DNA of 64,000 nt from Streptomyces flaveolus (lineage in GTDB: Bacteria; Actinomycetota; Actinomycetes; Streptomycetales; Streptomycetaceae). Shown piece after piece: positions 17,320-25,503 of this stretch. The stretch lies in contig NZ_BMRV01000023.1 in assembly GCF_014648815.1 (NCBI RefSeq), positions 1 through 64,000 on the forward strand, in the 5' to 3' direction. Each line of letters starts with the position of its first letter. The first letter of the stretch is position 1. Under the pieces are notes generated by a model. That model was not told where the DNA came from. It was given only the letters and a program-made list of their open reading frames with translations, and did not search any database. The translations under genes were made by a program, and so were the position numbers.

Positions 17320-18221
17320 CAGCACCACCGGCACCCCCCGGCCCACCGGCCCCACAGACGCCACCGGCGTCACCGGTGCCGCGGGCACCCGGCGCGGCCG
17401 GGGACACAGCGCCGCGGCCGGGCTCCGCGCACGTCACCCTGTGGCTGTGCCCCAACGACGGCCTGGCCCCCGAGACCGCGCAACTGCTGGGCGAGCACTG
17501 GCTGGACGCGCAGGAACAGCGCACCGCCGGCCGGTTCCTGTTCGAACACGACCGCATGCACTACCTGGTGGCGCACACCCTCGTCCGGCGCGCCCTGGCA
17601 CTGGAGGCGGGCACGGCCGAGGCCGAACTGGTCATCTGGCGTTCCGTGCGCGGGCGTCCCTTCCTGCGGCCCACGACCGACCAGCCGGGCAGCGGCGGCA
17701 GGACCCTGGACTTCAACCTCTCGCACGCCGGCGGCTACAACGCCCTCGGCATCGTGCACCGGGCCCGGGTCGGCGTCGACGTCGAACGGATCGAGGACCG
17801 CGACGAGCACGCGATCGCCACCGTCCTCAACGCCGTCACCCCCCAGGAACGCGCCTGGGCGGAGCGGGCCGGCACCCCGGGCGAACGCGACCGGCGCGCC
17901 CTGCGCGTATGGGTCCTCAAGGAGGCCTACGCCAAGGCCCGCGGGCTCGGTCTGGGCATCCCCTTCGACAGCTTCGTCTTCACGATGGACGACGAGCGGG
18001 GCGTACGGGCCTTCACCCCGCCGCCCGACGACACCGGCCGGGCGTGGCGGTTCGCCGAACTGGAACCGGTGCCGGGCGTGCTGGTCGGGGTCGCCGTACC
18101 GGCCGAGGAGGGCGAGGAGGCCGAGCAGGTCCTCCACCTCAACCAGGGCTTCCCCTGGAGCCGTTCCGCGCCGCGCCGCTATGTGCTGCCCGCCCCGGTC
18201 GGAGCACCGCCCGCCGGGTGA
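17316..18221 (+). CDS. Sfp-type 4'-phosphopantetheinyl transferase
   Basis: The protein is 301 aa, with a Pro-rich N-terminal 40 residues. It keeps the family signature: LDFNLSHAGGYNALGI, VGVDVERIEDRDEH (magnesium-binding Asp/Glu) and RVWVLKEAYAKARGLGLGIP (WxxKEAxxK). It transfers phosphopantetheine from CoA to carrier-domain serines, most likely those of the di-carrier protein and the 140-aa ACP. The GTG start overlaps the preceding stop by 4 nt, with GGGGAGGACAG upstream, indicating translational coupling. Among genes 8.5-19.9 kb it is the one that keeps all expected catalytic residues. Confidence 0.92.
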   Translation: MTAPPAPPGPPAPQTPPASPVPRAPGAAGDTAPRPGSAHVTLWLCPNDGLAPETAQLLGEHWLDAQEQRTAGRFLFEHDRMHYLVAHTLVRRALALEAGTAEAELVIWRSVRGRPFLRPTTDQPGSGGRTLDFNLSHAGGYNALGIVHRARVGVDVERIEDRDEHAIATVLNAVTPQERAWAERAGTPGERDRRALRVWVLKEAYAKARGLGLGIPFDSFVFTMDDERGVRAFTPPPDDTGRAWRFAELEPVPGVLVGVAVPAEEGEEAEQVLHLNQGFPWSRSAPRRYVLPAPVGAPPAG

Positions 18222-18326
18222 GCGCCGGCCCGGTGTGCGCCCGTCCAGCGCCCGTCGACGGCCTCTCGAGCCCGGCACACGACAGTCGGGGGACCATCCC
18301 GGCCGATGCGCTGTCAGGAGGACGAC

Positions 18327-19904
18327 ATGGCGGTGGTGACGTACCTGGACACTCCCCTGGACGGGCTGTTGCGCCGAGCCGCCGCGCGCACGGGTGACCG
18401 GCCGGCCCTCACCACCGCGGCCGGCACCCGCACCTACGCCGGCCTCGACCGCACGGCCGACCGCGTCGCGCACGCCGTCGACCGTGCCGTGCGCCGGCCC
18501 GGCGGCGGGGCCGTCGTCGTCTGCGCGCCCCATCCCGACGTCGCCGCCGCGTACTTCGGCGCGGTGCGCAGCGGCCGTCCGCTCGCCCTGCTCGACCCGT
18601 CGGCGGGCGCCGCGGCCGTACGGGAACTGTGCGCGGCGGTGCACGCCGAGATCGCCTTCGTCCCCGCGGACCTGGCCGGCCTGTTCCGGACGGCGGGCGG
18701 GCGCCTGCACACCGTCGTCGTGCTGGAACCGGCCGGCCGCCCCGCACACACCGCCGAGCCTCCCTCCTGGCCCGCCGGTGTGTGCGCCGTGCCGTGGGCG
18801 GCCGCGGTGGGGGAGGGGCCCGGCACCCCGTTCCGCAGCCCGGTGTCCGACGCCGACACCGTCGCGTGCGTGCAGCTGGTGCCGCATCCGGCCACGGGCG
18901 CGCGGGTGCTGGCCCTGACCCACCGCAACCTGCTGGCGAACGCGGCACAGATCGTCGTCGCCTGCGGCCTGGACGCCGACAGTGTCGTGGTCGACCACCT
19001 GCCCGCCCGCCACCCCTCGCTCATGGGCGCCGCCGTGCACGCCGGTGCCGAGCAGGTGCTGGTGGCCGACCCCGATCCGTGCGCCGGGATGGTCCAGTGC
19101 CGCAGCCTTCGGGCCACCCACTACTTCGGCCCCTCGGCCCGGCTCACCCGGCTGGCCGAGGACGAACGGCTCGCCGGGCACCGGGCGCCGCTGCCCGGCG
19201 GCCACCTGCGGGCGGTGCTGTGCGCGGACGGCGCCCTGGAGGCGGAGACGGCCCGCCGGCTGCGGCACGCCCTGCGGGTTCCCGTGCTCCAGGGCTACGG
19301 CGTGGGCGGGCTGTCGGTCCTCTCCCACGTCCAGGCGCCCGCCACGCAGCCGGTGCTGGGCGCGGTGGGGGCCTCGCTGCCGGGGACCGAGTGCCGTGTC
19401 GTCCACCCCGTCAGCCGCGAACCGGTCAGGGCCTGGTCCGGCGGCGAGGTGGAGATCCGGGGCCCGCAGGTGCCCTCCCGGCCGGCCGGCGGATGGCTGG
19501 CCACGGGCGACGTCGGCTACCTCGACCTCGACGACCGGCTGCACCTGGTCGCCCGGCCCGCCGCCGTCTTCCTGTCCGGGGACACCGTTGTCGTGCCCGG
19601 CATGGTGGAACGGGTGCTGCGCTCGGATCCCCGGGTGGCGGACTGCGTGGTGACCGAGTGGCCGGACGCGGCGCACGGCGCGGTGGTCTGGGCGGGCGTC
19701 GTCCTGCACCGCACCGCGGGCGGCGCGCCGACACTCCGGGCCGTGCTCGCCGACGTCGCCGCCCGCGCCAACGCCCTGCTGGGCCCCGCCGAGCAGATCC
19801 GCCACCTGGACGCCCTGGACGCCGTCCCCCGCACCACCGACGGCCGCCCGGCCCGCCGCCGGCTCGCACAGCACACCGGCCGGGCGCGCGCCGGCGCGGC
19901 GTGA
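18327..19904 (+). CDS. Acyl/aryl-AMP ligase-like protein with degenerate core motifs
   Basis: This 525-aa ANL-superfamily protein has AGGAGGACGAC before the ATG at 18327. The fold is recognisable (ALTTAAGTRTYAGLDRTADR, ALTHRNLLANAAQ, WLATGDVGYLDLDDRLHLVA). The P-loop, normally YTSGTTGxPKG, reads VQLVPHPATGARVLAL. The YGxTE motif reads GYGVGGLSV (Glu lost), and the C-terminal catalytic Lys region reads TTDGRPARRRL with Arg in place of Lys. Adenylation is therefore doubtful. It could still bind an acyl chain or acyl-carrier protein. It lies at the end of the operon starting with the di-carrier protein and just before a repeat array. Confidence 0.82.
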   Translation: MAVVTYLDTPLDGLLRRAAARTGDRPALTTAAGTRTYAGLDRTADRVAHAVDRAVRRPGGGAVVVCAPHPDVAAAYFGAVRSGRPLALLDPSAGAAAVRELCAAVHAEIAFVPADLAGLFRTAGGRLHTVVVLEPAGRPAHTAEPPSWPAGVCAVPWAAAVGEGPGTPFRSPVSDADTVACVQLVPHPATGARVLALTHRNLLANAAQIVVACGLDADSVVVDHLPARHPSLMGAAVHAGAEQVLVADPDPCAGMVQCRSLRATHYFGPSARLTRLAEDERLAGHRAPLPGGHLRAVLCADGALEAETARRLRHALRVPVLQGYGVGGLSVLSHVQAPATQPVLGAVGASLPGTECRVVHPVSREPVRAWSGGEVEIRGPQVPSRPAGGWLATGDVGYLDLDDRLHLVARPAAVFLSGDTVVVPGMVERVLRSDPRVADCVVTEWPDAAHGAVVWAGVVLHRTAGGAPTLRAVLADVAARANALLGPAEQIRHLDALDAVPRTTDGRPARRRLAQHTGRARAGAA

Positions 19905-19986
19905 ACCGCCCGCCGCACCGCCCCGGATCCCCGCACCGCACGCCCCGCCGGCACCGCGCCCCCGGCCGCGAACAACCCCGGAAGAC

Positions 19987-20298
19987 AGCCGGGAAGCACC
20001 CCCGGAACCCGACCGCAAGGCGGCCCCGGAACACAGTCGGGGAGCGGCCCTGGAGCACGGCCTGGAAGCGGCCCCCGAGTACGGCCGGGAAGCAGCCCTG
20101 GAAGGCGGCCCGGGAGCGGCGCCCGGGCACGGCCGCAAGGCGCTCCAGGAACACGGCCCGGAAGCGGCCCCCGAATACGGCCGCAAGGCGCTCCCCGACA
20201 ACAGCCGCCGGTCGCTCCCCCACCACGGCCGCAAGGCGCCCCCGGACCATGCCCGTAAGGCCATGCCCCCCTACGGCCGCACCGCCGCCGAAACCGCG
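19987..20298 (+). repeat. Tandem array of twelve or more 24-bp units
   Basis: Imperfect units start every 24 bp from 19987 through 20275. A typical unit begins GGCCGCAAGGCGCTCC, and GGCC(G/C)GGAAGCGGCCCCC forms alternate. In the frame of position 20011 the array would encode an 8-residue repeat like G-R-K-A-L-P-E-(H/Y), with acceptable codon bias but no start codon upstream. The frame beginning with a GTG that overlaps the ligase stop (19901) gives an Arg/Thr/Pro-rich repeat of poorer bias. So coding status is unresolved. The surrounding 19905-20539 gap holds no other gene. Confidence 0.75.
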
Positions 20299-20539
20299 CC
20301 CGCAGCGACCGGGCGGAGTTCCGCTCGAATGCGCCCGGAACGCGGCCGGGACACGGCCGGAGGCAATCCGGAACGCGGCGGGAATCGCGGCGGACTCCCG
20401 CCGCAGCCCGCCTCCGCCCTCCACCGCGCCTCGAGCCCCGGTGGACCGGCGAAAGACCGCACCGGGCGGCGGCACGACGAGCGGCGGGGCCCGGCATCAT
20501 CCGCCGGACCCCGCCGCACGTGCCGCGCCGCGCACCCGC

Positions 20540-21022
20540 TCAGCTGGTCACCAGCGCCACGCACATCCCGCCCAGCGCCAGCGCCTGAAGGACGACACGG
20601 GCGTTGATGACGCTGTCCCAGGTGCGCTGCAGCGCCCGCGCGTCCGGGGCGGTGCGGCAGTCCAGCGCCGCCCCGGTGAGCTGCTTGTTCACCGGCGCGC
20701 TGACCTTGTTGTAGACGGCCAGCCACACCACCAGCGCCGCGGCCGCCACCCCGGCGGCGACGGCGGGGGCGGCCTTGCCGTCGAAGCCGGCGACGGCGGC
20801 CGTGGCCACGGTCGCCACCAGGCCGAACACGCCCGGCACCGGCATCCTGCGGTCCCCGAAGCGGTGGGTCTGGCCCATCGCACTGGTCAGCACCACGTCG
20901 TCGACGTGGGCCATGGCGGGCCGCTGCACCACCGCGGAGAACACGTCCGTTCCGTAGACCACCGCATTGGCCATGGTGGCCACCACGGCCAGCGTTATCA
21001 GAAGCGCTTCCAACACAACCAC
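20540..21022 (-). CDS. DUF1772 / anthrone-oxygenase-like membrane protein
   Basis: This 160-aa protein has four hydrophobic helices: residues about 3-25, 60-82, 87-107 and 140-158 (VLEALLITLAVVATMANAVV, FGLVATVATAAVAGF, AVAAGVAAAALVVWLAVYN, VLQALALGGMCVALV). NKVSAPVNKQL and RTWDSVINARVVLQ are typical of DUF1772, a family that includes anthrone oxygenases and unknown membrane proteins of polyketide clusters. Start is GTG at 21022; another GTG at 21016 is possible. It is divergent from the FAD monooxygenase, with a perfect palindrome at 21068-21082 between them. Confidence 0.8.
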   Translation of the reverse strand: MVVLEALLITLAVVATMANAVVYGTDVFSAVVQRPAMAHVDDVVLTSAMGQTHRFGDRRMPVPGVFGLVATVATAAVAGFDGKAAPAVAAGVAAAALVVWLAVYNKVSAPVNKQLTGAALDCRTAPDARALQRTWDSVINARVVLQALALGGMCVALVTS

Positions 21023-21067
21023 CTTCGTCGGTCCGATCCCGGATATAGCGATGCTAGGTATTCTTTC

Positions 21068-21082
21068 GACACTATAAGTGTC
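21068..21082. promoter_or_regulatory. Perfect palindrome GACACT-ATA-AGTGTC
   Basis: This 15-bp palindrome lies between the divergent DUF1772 and FAD-monooxygenase genes, 15 bp before a TAGCGT -10-like hexamer (21097-21102). The CACT/AGTG arms resemble those of the TetR-region palindrome at 58665-58705. It is a candidate operator. Confidence 0.55.
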
Positions 21083-21221
21083 AGCGCTCGGAATGCTAGC
21101 GTCGACAACTCAGCGCCGACTCAAGCGCCGACTCAAGCGCCAGCCCAGTGACAACCCCCTGTCCCGTCCGGGACTTCACGCGGGACTTCTTTGCCAGGAC
21201 TGCACGAGGAGACCGAGACAC

Positions 21222-22418
21222 ATGGCCTTTGGACGAGCCCGTCGCATACTCATCGCCGGCGGAGGGATCGGCGGCCTGGCCGCGGCCCTCGCGCTGCAGC
21301 GCAAGGGCTTCGAGCCCGTCGTCCTCGAACGCGCCGACTCCCTGCGCGACGGCGGCGCGGGACTGCACATCTGGACCAACGGCGTCCTCGCCCTGGACCA
21401 CCTGGGCCTGGCCGACAAGGTCCTCGAGGTCGCCCCCGTCCAGCACACCGCCCACTTCACCACCTCGCGCGGCGACATCCTGGGCGCCTGGCCCGTCGGC
21501 GACTTCGTCGAGCGCTACGGCGCACCGACCATCGCCGTCGAACGCTCCGTCCTGCACGGCGTGCTGCGCGACGCCCTGGAGGGCTCACCGCTGCGCACCG
21601 GCGCCCAGGTCGTCTCCTTCGACCAGGACCCCGACGGCGTCACCGTCCGCTTCGCCGACGGCGGCAGCGAGCGCGGCGACCTGCTGATCGGCGCCGACGG
21701 CATCCACGGAGCCGTCCGCGACCACCTGTTCGGACCCGCCCGGAACATCTTCAGCGGCTACATCGCCTGGCGCGGCCGGGCCCCGATGGAGCACGCCGAC
21801 ATCCCGCCGGGCACCTTCAACGCCGTCTTCGGCCCGGGCACCCGCTTCACGTACTACGACGTCGCCCCCGGCCTGGTGCACTGGATGAGCGTGGCCAACG
21901 GCAAGCCGGGCGGACGCGACGGGACCGGCGTGCGGGACATGCTGCTCGACCGACACCGGGGATGGGCGGGACCGGTCGCCGACATCCTGCGCGCCACCCC
22001 CGAGGAGTGGATCCTGCGCGGCGACGTCGAGGGCCGCAAACCCGAACGGGCCTGGGGCAAGGGCCGCGTCACCCTGCTCGGGGACGCCGCGCACCCCATC
22101 ACCTTCAACATCGGCCAGGGCGCCTGCCAGGCACTCGAGGACGCCCTCGTGCTGGCCGAACACCTCGAGCGCGGCGGCAGCGACCCGGTCGCCGCCCTGC
22201 GCCGCTACGAGGACGAACGCCGCCGGCGCACCGCCTCGCTGCAGCGCGTGGCCTGGTGGATCGGCAAGATGGGCGCGGTCGAGAACCCGCTGCTGATCAG
22301 GGCGCGGGAGGCCTTCATGCGCAAGAACTGGAACACCAAGGCGTTCCAGGCCGCCGAGAAGGACCAGGTCGCCTACGGCACCCGCTGGGCCGGCCCGCGC
22401 CAGAGCCACGCGGCCTGA
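21222..22418 (+). CDS. Class A FAD-dependent monooxygenase
   Basis: This 398-aa flavoprotein hydroxylase has ILIAGGGIGGLAAALALQRK (Rossmann GxGxxG), DLLIGADGIHGAVRD (DG motif) and VTLLGDAAHPITFNIGQGA (GD motif). Such enzymes use NADPH and oxygen to hydroxylate or epoxidise aromatic or polyene substrates. ATG 21222 follows ACGAGGAGACC. An upstream in-frame start would run through the promoter region. The family resemblance is to 3-hydroxybenzoate 6-hydroxylase / zeaxanthin epoxidase types; the substrate here is probably the PKS product, by position. Confidence 0.92.
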   Translation: MAFGRARRILIAGGGIGGLAAALALQRKGFEPVVLERADSLRDGGAGLHIWTNGVLALDHLGLADKVLEVAPVQHTAHFTTSRGDILGAWPVGDFVERYGAPTIAVERSVLHGVLRDALEGSPLRTGAQVVSFDQDPDGVTVRFADGGSERGDLLIGADGIHGAVRDHLFGPARNIFSGYIAWRGRAPMEHADIPPGTFNAVFGPGTRFTYYDVAPGLVHWMSVANGKPGGRDGTGVRDMLLDRHRGWAGPVADILRATPEEWILRGDVEGRKPERAWGKGRVTLLGDAAHPITFNIGQGACQALEDALVLAEHLERGGSDPVAALRRYEDERRRRTASLQRVAWWIGKMGAVENPLLIRAREAFMRKNWNTKAFQAAEKDQVAYGTRWAGPRQSHAA

Positions 22419-22520
22419 ACCGCCGGCCGGCGGCCCGGACACCCTGGGCCGGCCCGGCCGGCACAGCCGCAGTCGAGACACATTCAAGGAATGCGCCAGA
22501 GCGGGGTGCGAGATTCACCG

Positions 22521-22553
22521 GGTCGAGAACCCCTCGCCGACGGCTCGATGACC
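22521..22553 (+). promoter_or_regulatory. SARP-type 11-bp direct repeats before the PKS operon
   Basis: Three successive 11-mers (GGTCGAGAACC, CCTCGCCGACG, GCTCGATGACC) keep TCG in phase at 22523, 22534 and 22545. TCGAG (22473) and TCAAG (22484) upstream also have 11-bp spacing. The array ends 31 bp before the acyltransferase ATG, so transcription would have a very short leader. Confidence 0.65.
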
Positions 22554-22584
22554 CGGATCACGACTCAGTGAGGCAGGAGCGGGG

Positions 22585-23556
22585 ATGAGCGAGAACCGAT
22601 TCACCATGTTTCCCGGACAGGGATCGCAACGCGCCGGCATGGCCGCGCACCTGCTGCGCGACCACCCCCGCACGGCGGGACGCGTCCTGGCCCGCGCCGA
22701 GGAGGCCACCGGCCTGGCGCTGAGCGAACTGTGCACCACCGCACCGGAGTCCGCCCTGGAGGCGACCGAGATCGCCCAGCCGGCCATCGTGGCCACCAGC
22801 CTCGCCGTGTACGAGATCCTGCGCGTCGAGGCCGGCTTCGTGCCCGGCGTGGTGGCCGGGCACAGCCTGGGGGAGTACACCGCCCTCGTGGCGGCCGGCG
22901 TCCTGGACGCCGGGGACGCGCTGCGCCTGGTCCGCCGCCGCGGCGAGCTGATGGCCGGTGTCTCCCGGCAGGCCGGCGGCGCGATGGCCGCGGTCATGGG
23001 ACTGGCTCCCGCCCGGATCGAGGAGCTCTGCACGGCCGCCGCCGGCCACGGCGTGGTGGAGGTCGCCAACTACAACGAGGCGGGCCAGACGGTGATCTCC
23101 GGGCAGAGCGCCGCGGTCGCCGAAGCGATCAGGCTGGCCGGCGAGGCCGGCGCCGAACGCACCGTCGAGCTGAAGGTCTCCGCCCCCTTCCACTGCTCCC
23201 TGATGCGGGTCATCGAGGACGAGTTCGCCGCCGAACTCGAACGCGTCGACTTCCGCACCCCCCGGCTGCCGGTGATCAGCTCGGTGACCGGCGCCCAAGT
23301 CACCGGCGGCGCCCAGGCCCGCGACCTGCTGCGCCGCCAACTGGCGGGCCCCGTGCGCTGGGTGGACGTCCTGGCCACGGCCGCCGCGCTCGGCGTGGAC
23401 GGCTACCTGGAGGCCGGACCCGGCCGGGTGCTGAGCGGCTTCGCCAAGCGCACCGCCCCCGACGCCCAGGTCCGCAGCACCAACGACGCCCGCCGGATCA
23501 CCACCCTCCTGCGCGATCTCGCCCAGGAGTCCGCCGGCACTGCGGTGGCCGCCTAG
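22585..23556 (+). CDS. Malonyl-CoA:ACP acyltransferase (FabD-like)
   Basis: The protein is 323 aa. The nucleophile elbow VVAGHSLGEYTAL (Ser at about residue 95), N-terminal FTMFPGQGSQRAG and LKVSAPFHCSLM (catalytic His) are all present. This enzyme loads malonate from CoA onto the ACP. A dedicated MAT is not typical for aromatic type II clusters but is seen in some highly reducing type II and aryl-polyene-like systems. RBS is GGCAGGAGCGGGG. It is the first gene of the PKS operon and lies under a SARP-type repeat array. Confidence 0.93.
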   Translation: MSENRFTMFPGQGSQRAGMAAHLLRDHPRTAGRVLARAEEATGLALSELCTTAPESALEATEIAQPAIVATSLAVYEILRVEAGFVPGVVAGHSLGEYTALVAAGVLDAGDALRLVRRRGELMAGVSRQAGGAMAAVMGLAPARIEELCTAAAGHGVVEVANYNEAGQTVISGQSAAVAEAIRLAGEAGAERTVELKVSAPFHCSLMRVIEDEFAAELERVDFRTPRLPVISSVTGAQVTGGAQARDLLRRQLAGPVRWVDVLATAAALGVDGYLEAGPGRVLSGFAKRTAPDAQVRSTNDARRITTLLRDLAQESAGTAVAA

Positions 23557-23712
23557 CCGGCCGCGACAGCGCAGGACCGGCCGGCTGCCGTCCCCGCCCC
23601 CGGGCGGGCCGGCATCCCGGCGGCGGCGCCGCACGAGGCGAGCGACCACGACGGCCCGCGGCCCCCGGGGGCCCGGGTGACCAGCGAACAACCCATCTGA
23701 GAGGCAACAACG

Positions 23713-24135
23713 GTGTCCGAAACCCTCATTCCCACCACGACCGACTACCTGTCCGCGGTGCAGGCGGCCGTCGCCGACGCCCTGGGCATCGACGAGTCCG
23801 AGGCCGTCCCCGAGGCCACCCTGCTCGGCGAGCTCGGAGCCGAGTCGATCGACCTGCTCGACATCCTGTTCCGCCTGGAACGCGCCACCAAGGTCAAGAT
23901 CACCATCTCCGACATCGCCGACCTGCTCCAGGGCGGCATCCCCGACGAGGAGTTCGGCGACGAGAACGAGGTCGTCAACGACCGCGGCCTGAGCCACCTG
24001 GAGAGCGTGCTGCCCCAGTTCGACCGCAGCCAGCTCGCCGAACCCCTGACCGCCGAGGGCGTCCTGGGCCTGTTCACCGTCCAGAACCTCACCGACCTGC
24101 TGACCGAGCGGGCGCGGGCCTCCCAGGACGCCTGA
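23713..24135 (+). CDS. Acyl carrier protein with a C-terminal extension
   Basis: The protein is 140 aa, with GTG start after CTGAGAGGCAAC. Residues about 10-85 are the carrier domain: LLGELGAESIDLLDILFRLE has the pantetheinylated Ser in an (E)S(I)D context typical of highly reducing type II PKS ACPs. The remaining about 55 residues (DRGLSHLESVLPQFDRSQLA, VLGLFTVQNLTDLLTE) form an extra helical segment beyond a usual 80-90 aa ACP. It may serve docking to KS-CLF or DH partners. It lies between MAT and KR in the operon. Confidence 0.9.
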   Translation: MSETLIPTTTDYLSAVQAAVADALGIDESEAVPEATLLGELGAESIDLLDILFRLERATKVKITISDIADLLQGGIPDEEFGDENEVVNDRGLSHLESVLPQFDRSQLAEPLTAEGVLGLFTVQNLTDLLTERARASQDA

Positions 24136-24150
24136 GCGGCCACCCCGCCA

Positions 24151-24190
24151 CGGCCGGTGCCCGGGCCGACGACGCCCCGGGCACCGGCCG
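24151..24190 (+). terminator. 15-bp perfect hairpin between ACP and KR genes
   Basis: CGGCCGGTGCCCGGG (24151-24165) pairs with 24176-24190 across a 10-nt loop. Within an operon this more likely stabilises the abundant ACP transcript or attenuates downstream expression than ends all transcription. Confidence 0.55.
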
Positions 24191-24249
24191 GCCCGGCCGC
24201 CCCGCACACCACAGGCCGCCCCTCTCGCAGCAGAAACGGGAAGAGACAG

Positions 24250-25017
24250 ATGAAGCTGAAGGACCGCACCGCCCTGGTCACCGGTGCCTCGCGCGGCATC
24301 GGCCGGGCCATCGCCCTGGCCCTGGCCGAGCAGGGGGCGGCCGTCGCAGTCAACTACCGCTCCCGCCAGGACGACGCGCTCGCGGTGGTCAAGGAGATCG
24401 AGGCGGCGGGCGGCCGGGCCGTCGCGATCGGCGCCGACGTCGCCGACCCTCTACAGGCGCAGCGCCTGGCCGCCGAGGCCACCGAACGGCTCGGCCCCCT
24501 GAACATCCTCGTCAACAACGCCGGCGTCAGCGACGACGGACTGATCTACGACTCACCCCCCGACGCCTGGCTCGACGTCATGAAGGTCAACTTCGGCGGC
24601 GCCTACCACTGCACGCACGCCGTCATGGAACAGTTCATGGCCCAGGGCGAGGCCACGGTCGTCAACGTCTCCTCCGCCATGGGCGAACGCGGCTGGATCG
24701 GCCAGTCCAACTACTCCGCCTCCAAGGGCGCCCTCAACTCCTTCACCCGCTGCGCCGCCGTCGAACTCGCCCGCTTCGGCGTACGGGTCAACGCGGTACT
24801 GGCCGGGTTCACCCCGACCGAACTGGTCGAGGAGGTCTTCCAGCGCGACGGCGGCAAGAGCATCAAACGGCAGATCCCGCTGCGCCGGTTCGCCACCACC
24901 GAACAGGTCGCCGCCGCCGCCGTCTTCCTCGCCGGCCCCGACTCCGGCTACATCACCGGCGAACTGCTCACCGTCGACGGCGGCTTCACCGCCCAGCTCG
25001 GCGTTGGCCGTCCCTGA
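24250..25017 (+). CDS. 3-oxoacyl-ACP reductase (FabG-type SDR)
   Basis: This 255-aa classical short-chain dehydrogenase has TALVTGASRGIGRAI for NADP(H), NNAG (LVNNAGVSDDG), catalytic Ser (VNVSSAMGERG) and YSASKGAL. It reduces the beta-keto acyl-ACP after each condensation. The ATG at 24250 has GGGAAGAGACAG upstream. A ketoreductase plus two DH genes in the same operon as KS/CLF marks this as a highly reducing type II PKS that can produce a polyene chain. Confidence 0.93.
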   Translation: MKLKDRTALVTGASRGIGRAIALALAEQGAAVAVNYRSRQDDALAVVKEIEAAGGRAVAIGADVADPLQAQRLAAEATERLGPLNILVNNAGVSDDGLIYDSPPDAWLDVMKVNFGGAYHCTHAVMEQFMAQGEATVVNVSSAMGERGWIGQSNYSASKGALNSFTRCAAVELARFGVRVNAVLAGFTPTELVEEVFQRDGGKSIKRQIPLRRFATTEQVAAAAVFLAGPDSGYITGELLTVDGGFTAQLGVGRP

Positions 25018-25050
25018 CCGCCGCCACGCAGACAAGGGCGAAAGAAGACG

Positions 25051-25503
25051 ATGCGATTCCATCTGATCGACAGGATCGAGACGCTGGCACCGGGCGAGCA
25101 CATCAGGGCCCGCAAGGTCACCGCCGCCGACGAGACCTACTGGCAGGCCACCGGGCAGGGCCCCGCCCTGCCCTTCGGACTGGCCCTGGAGGCCCTGTGC
25201 CAGGCGGCGACCTGGCTGATCATGATCAGCACCGACCACCGGCTGCGCGCAGCGCTCCTCGCGGTCGGCGAGGCCACCCAGCACCGGGCCGTGGCACCCG
25301 GCGACGTACTCCACATGCACGCCACGATCGAGTCCATGACCGAGGAGGCCGCCATTTTGGACGGCACCGTGAGCGCGGGCGGCGAAACCGTACTGAGCGC
25401 CCAGGGCATCCTGTGCGCCCTCATCGACGCCGAACGCCTCGACGACCCGGCCGCCACCCGGCGCATGGCACATCAGCTGCAGGGCGGAGGGCCGGTGGGA
25501 TGA
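25051..25503 (+). CDS. Hotdog-fold dehydratase-like subunit lacking the HFPxHP histidine
   Basis: This 150-aa FabZ/FabA-related protein starts MRFHLIDRIETLAPGEHIRA. Where FabZ has HFPGxPxxPG it reads WQATGQGPALPFGLALEALC. The catalytic His is gone while the Glu of the second motif is kept (LEALCQ). VAPGDVLHMHATIE fits the third hotdog strand. In studied highly reducing type II PKSs the dehydratase is a heterodimer with one partner incomplete, so this is probably the partner of the HFP-containing protein at 26774. The stop overlaps the KS start (ATGA). Confidence 0.82.
   Translation: MRFHLIDRIETLAPGEHIRARKVTAADETYWQATGQGPALPFGLALEALCQAATWLIMISTDHRLRAALLAVGEATQHRAVAPGDVLHMHATIESMTEEAAILDGTVSAGGETVLSAQGILCALIDAERLDDPAATRRMAHQLQGGGPVG

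Noticed and set aside
17370..20264. A 964-codon minus-strand open frame
   Set aside because: It runs antisense to the PPTase and ligase-like genes, which carry clear motifs. Its own translation is low-complexity; only the part over the 24-bp repeats looks ordered, which comes from the repeats.
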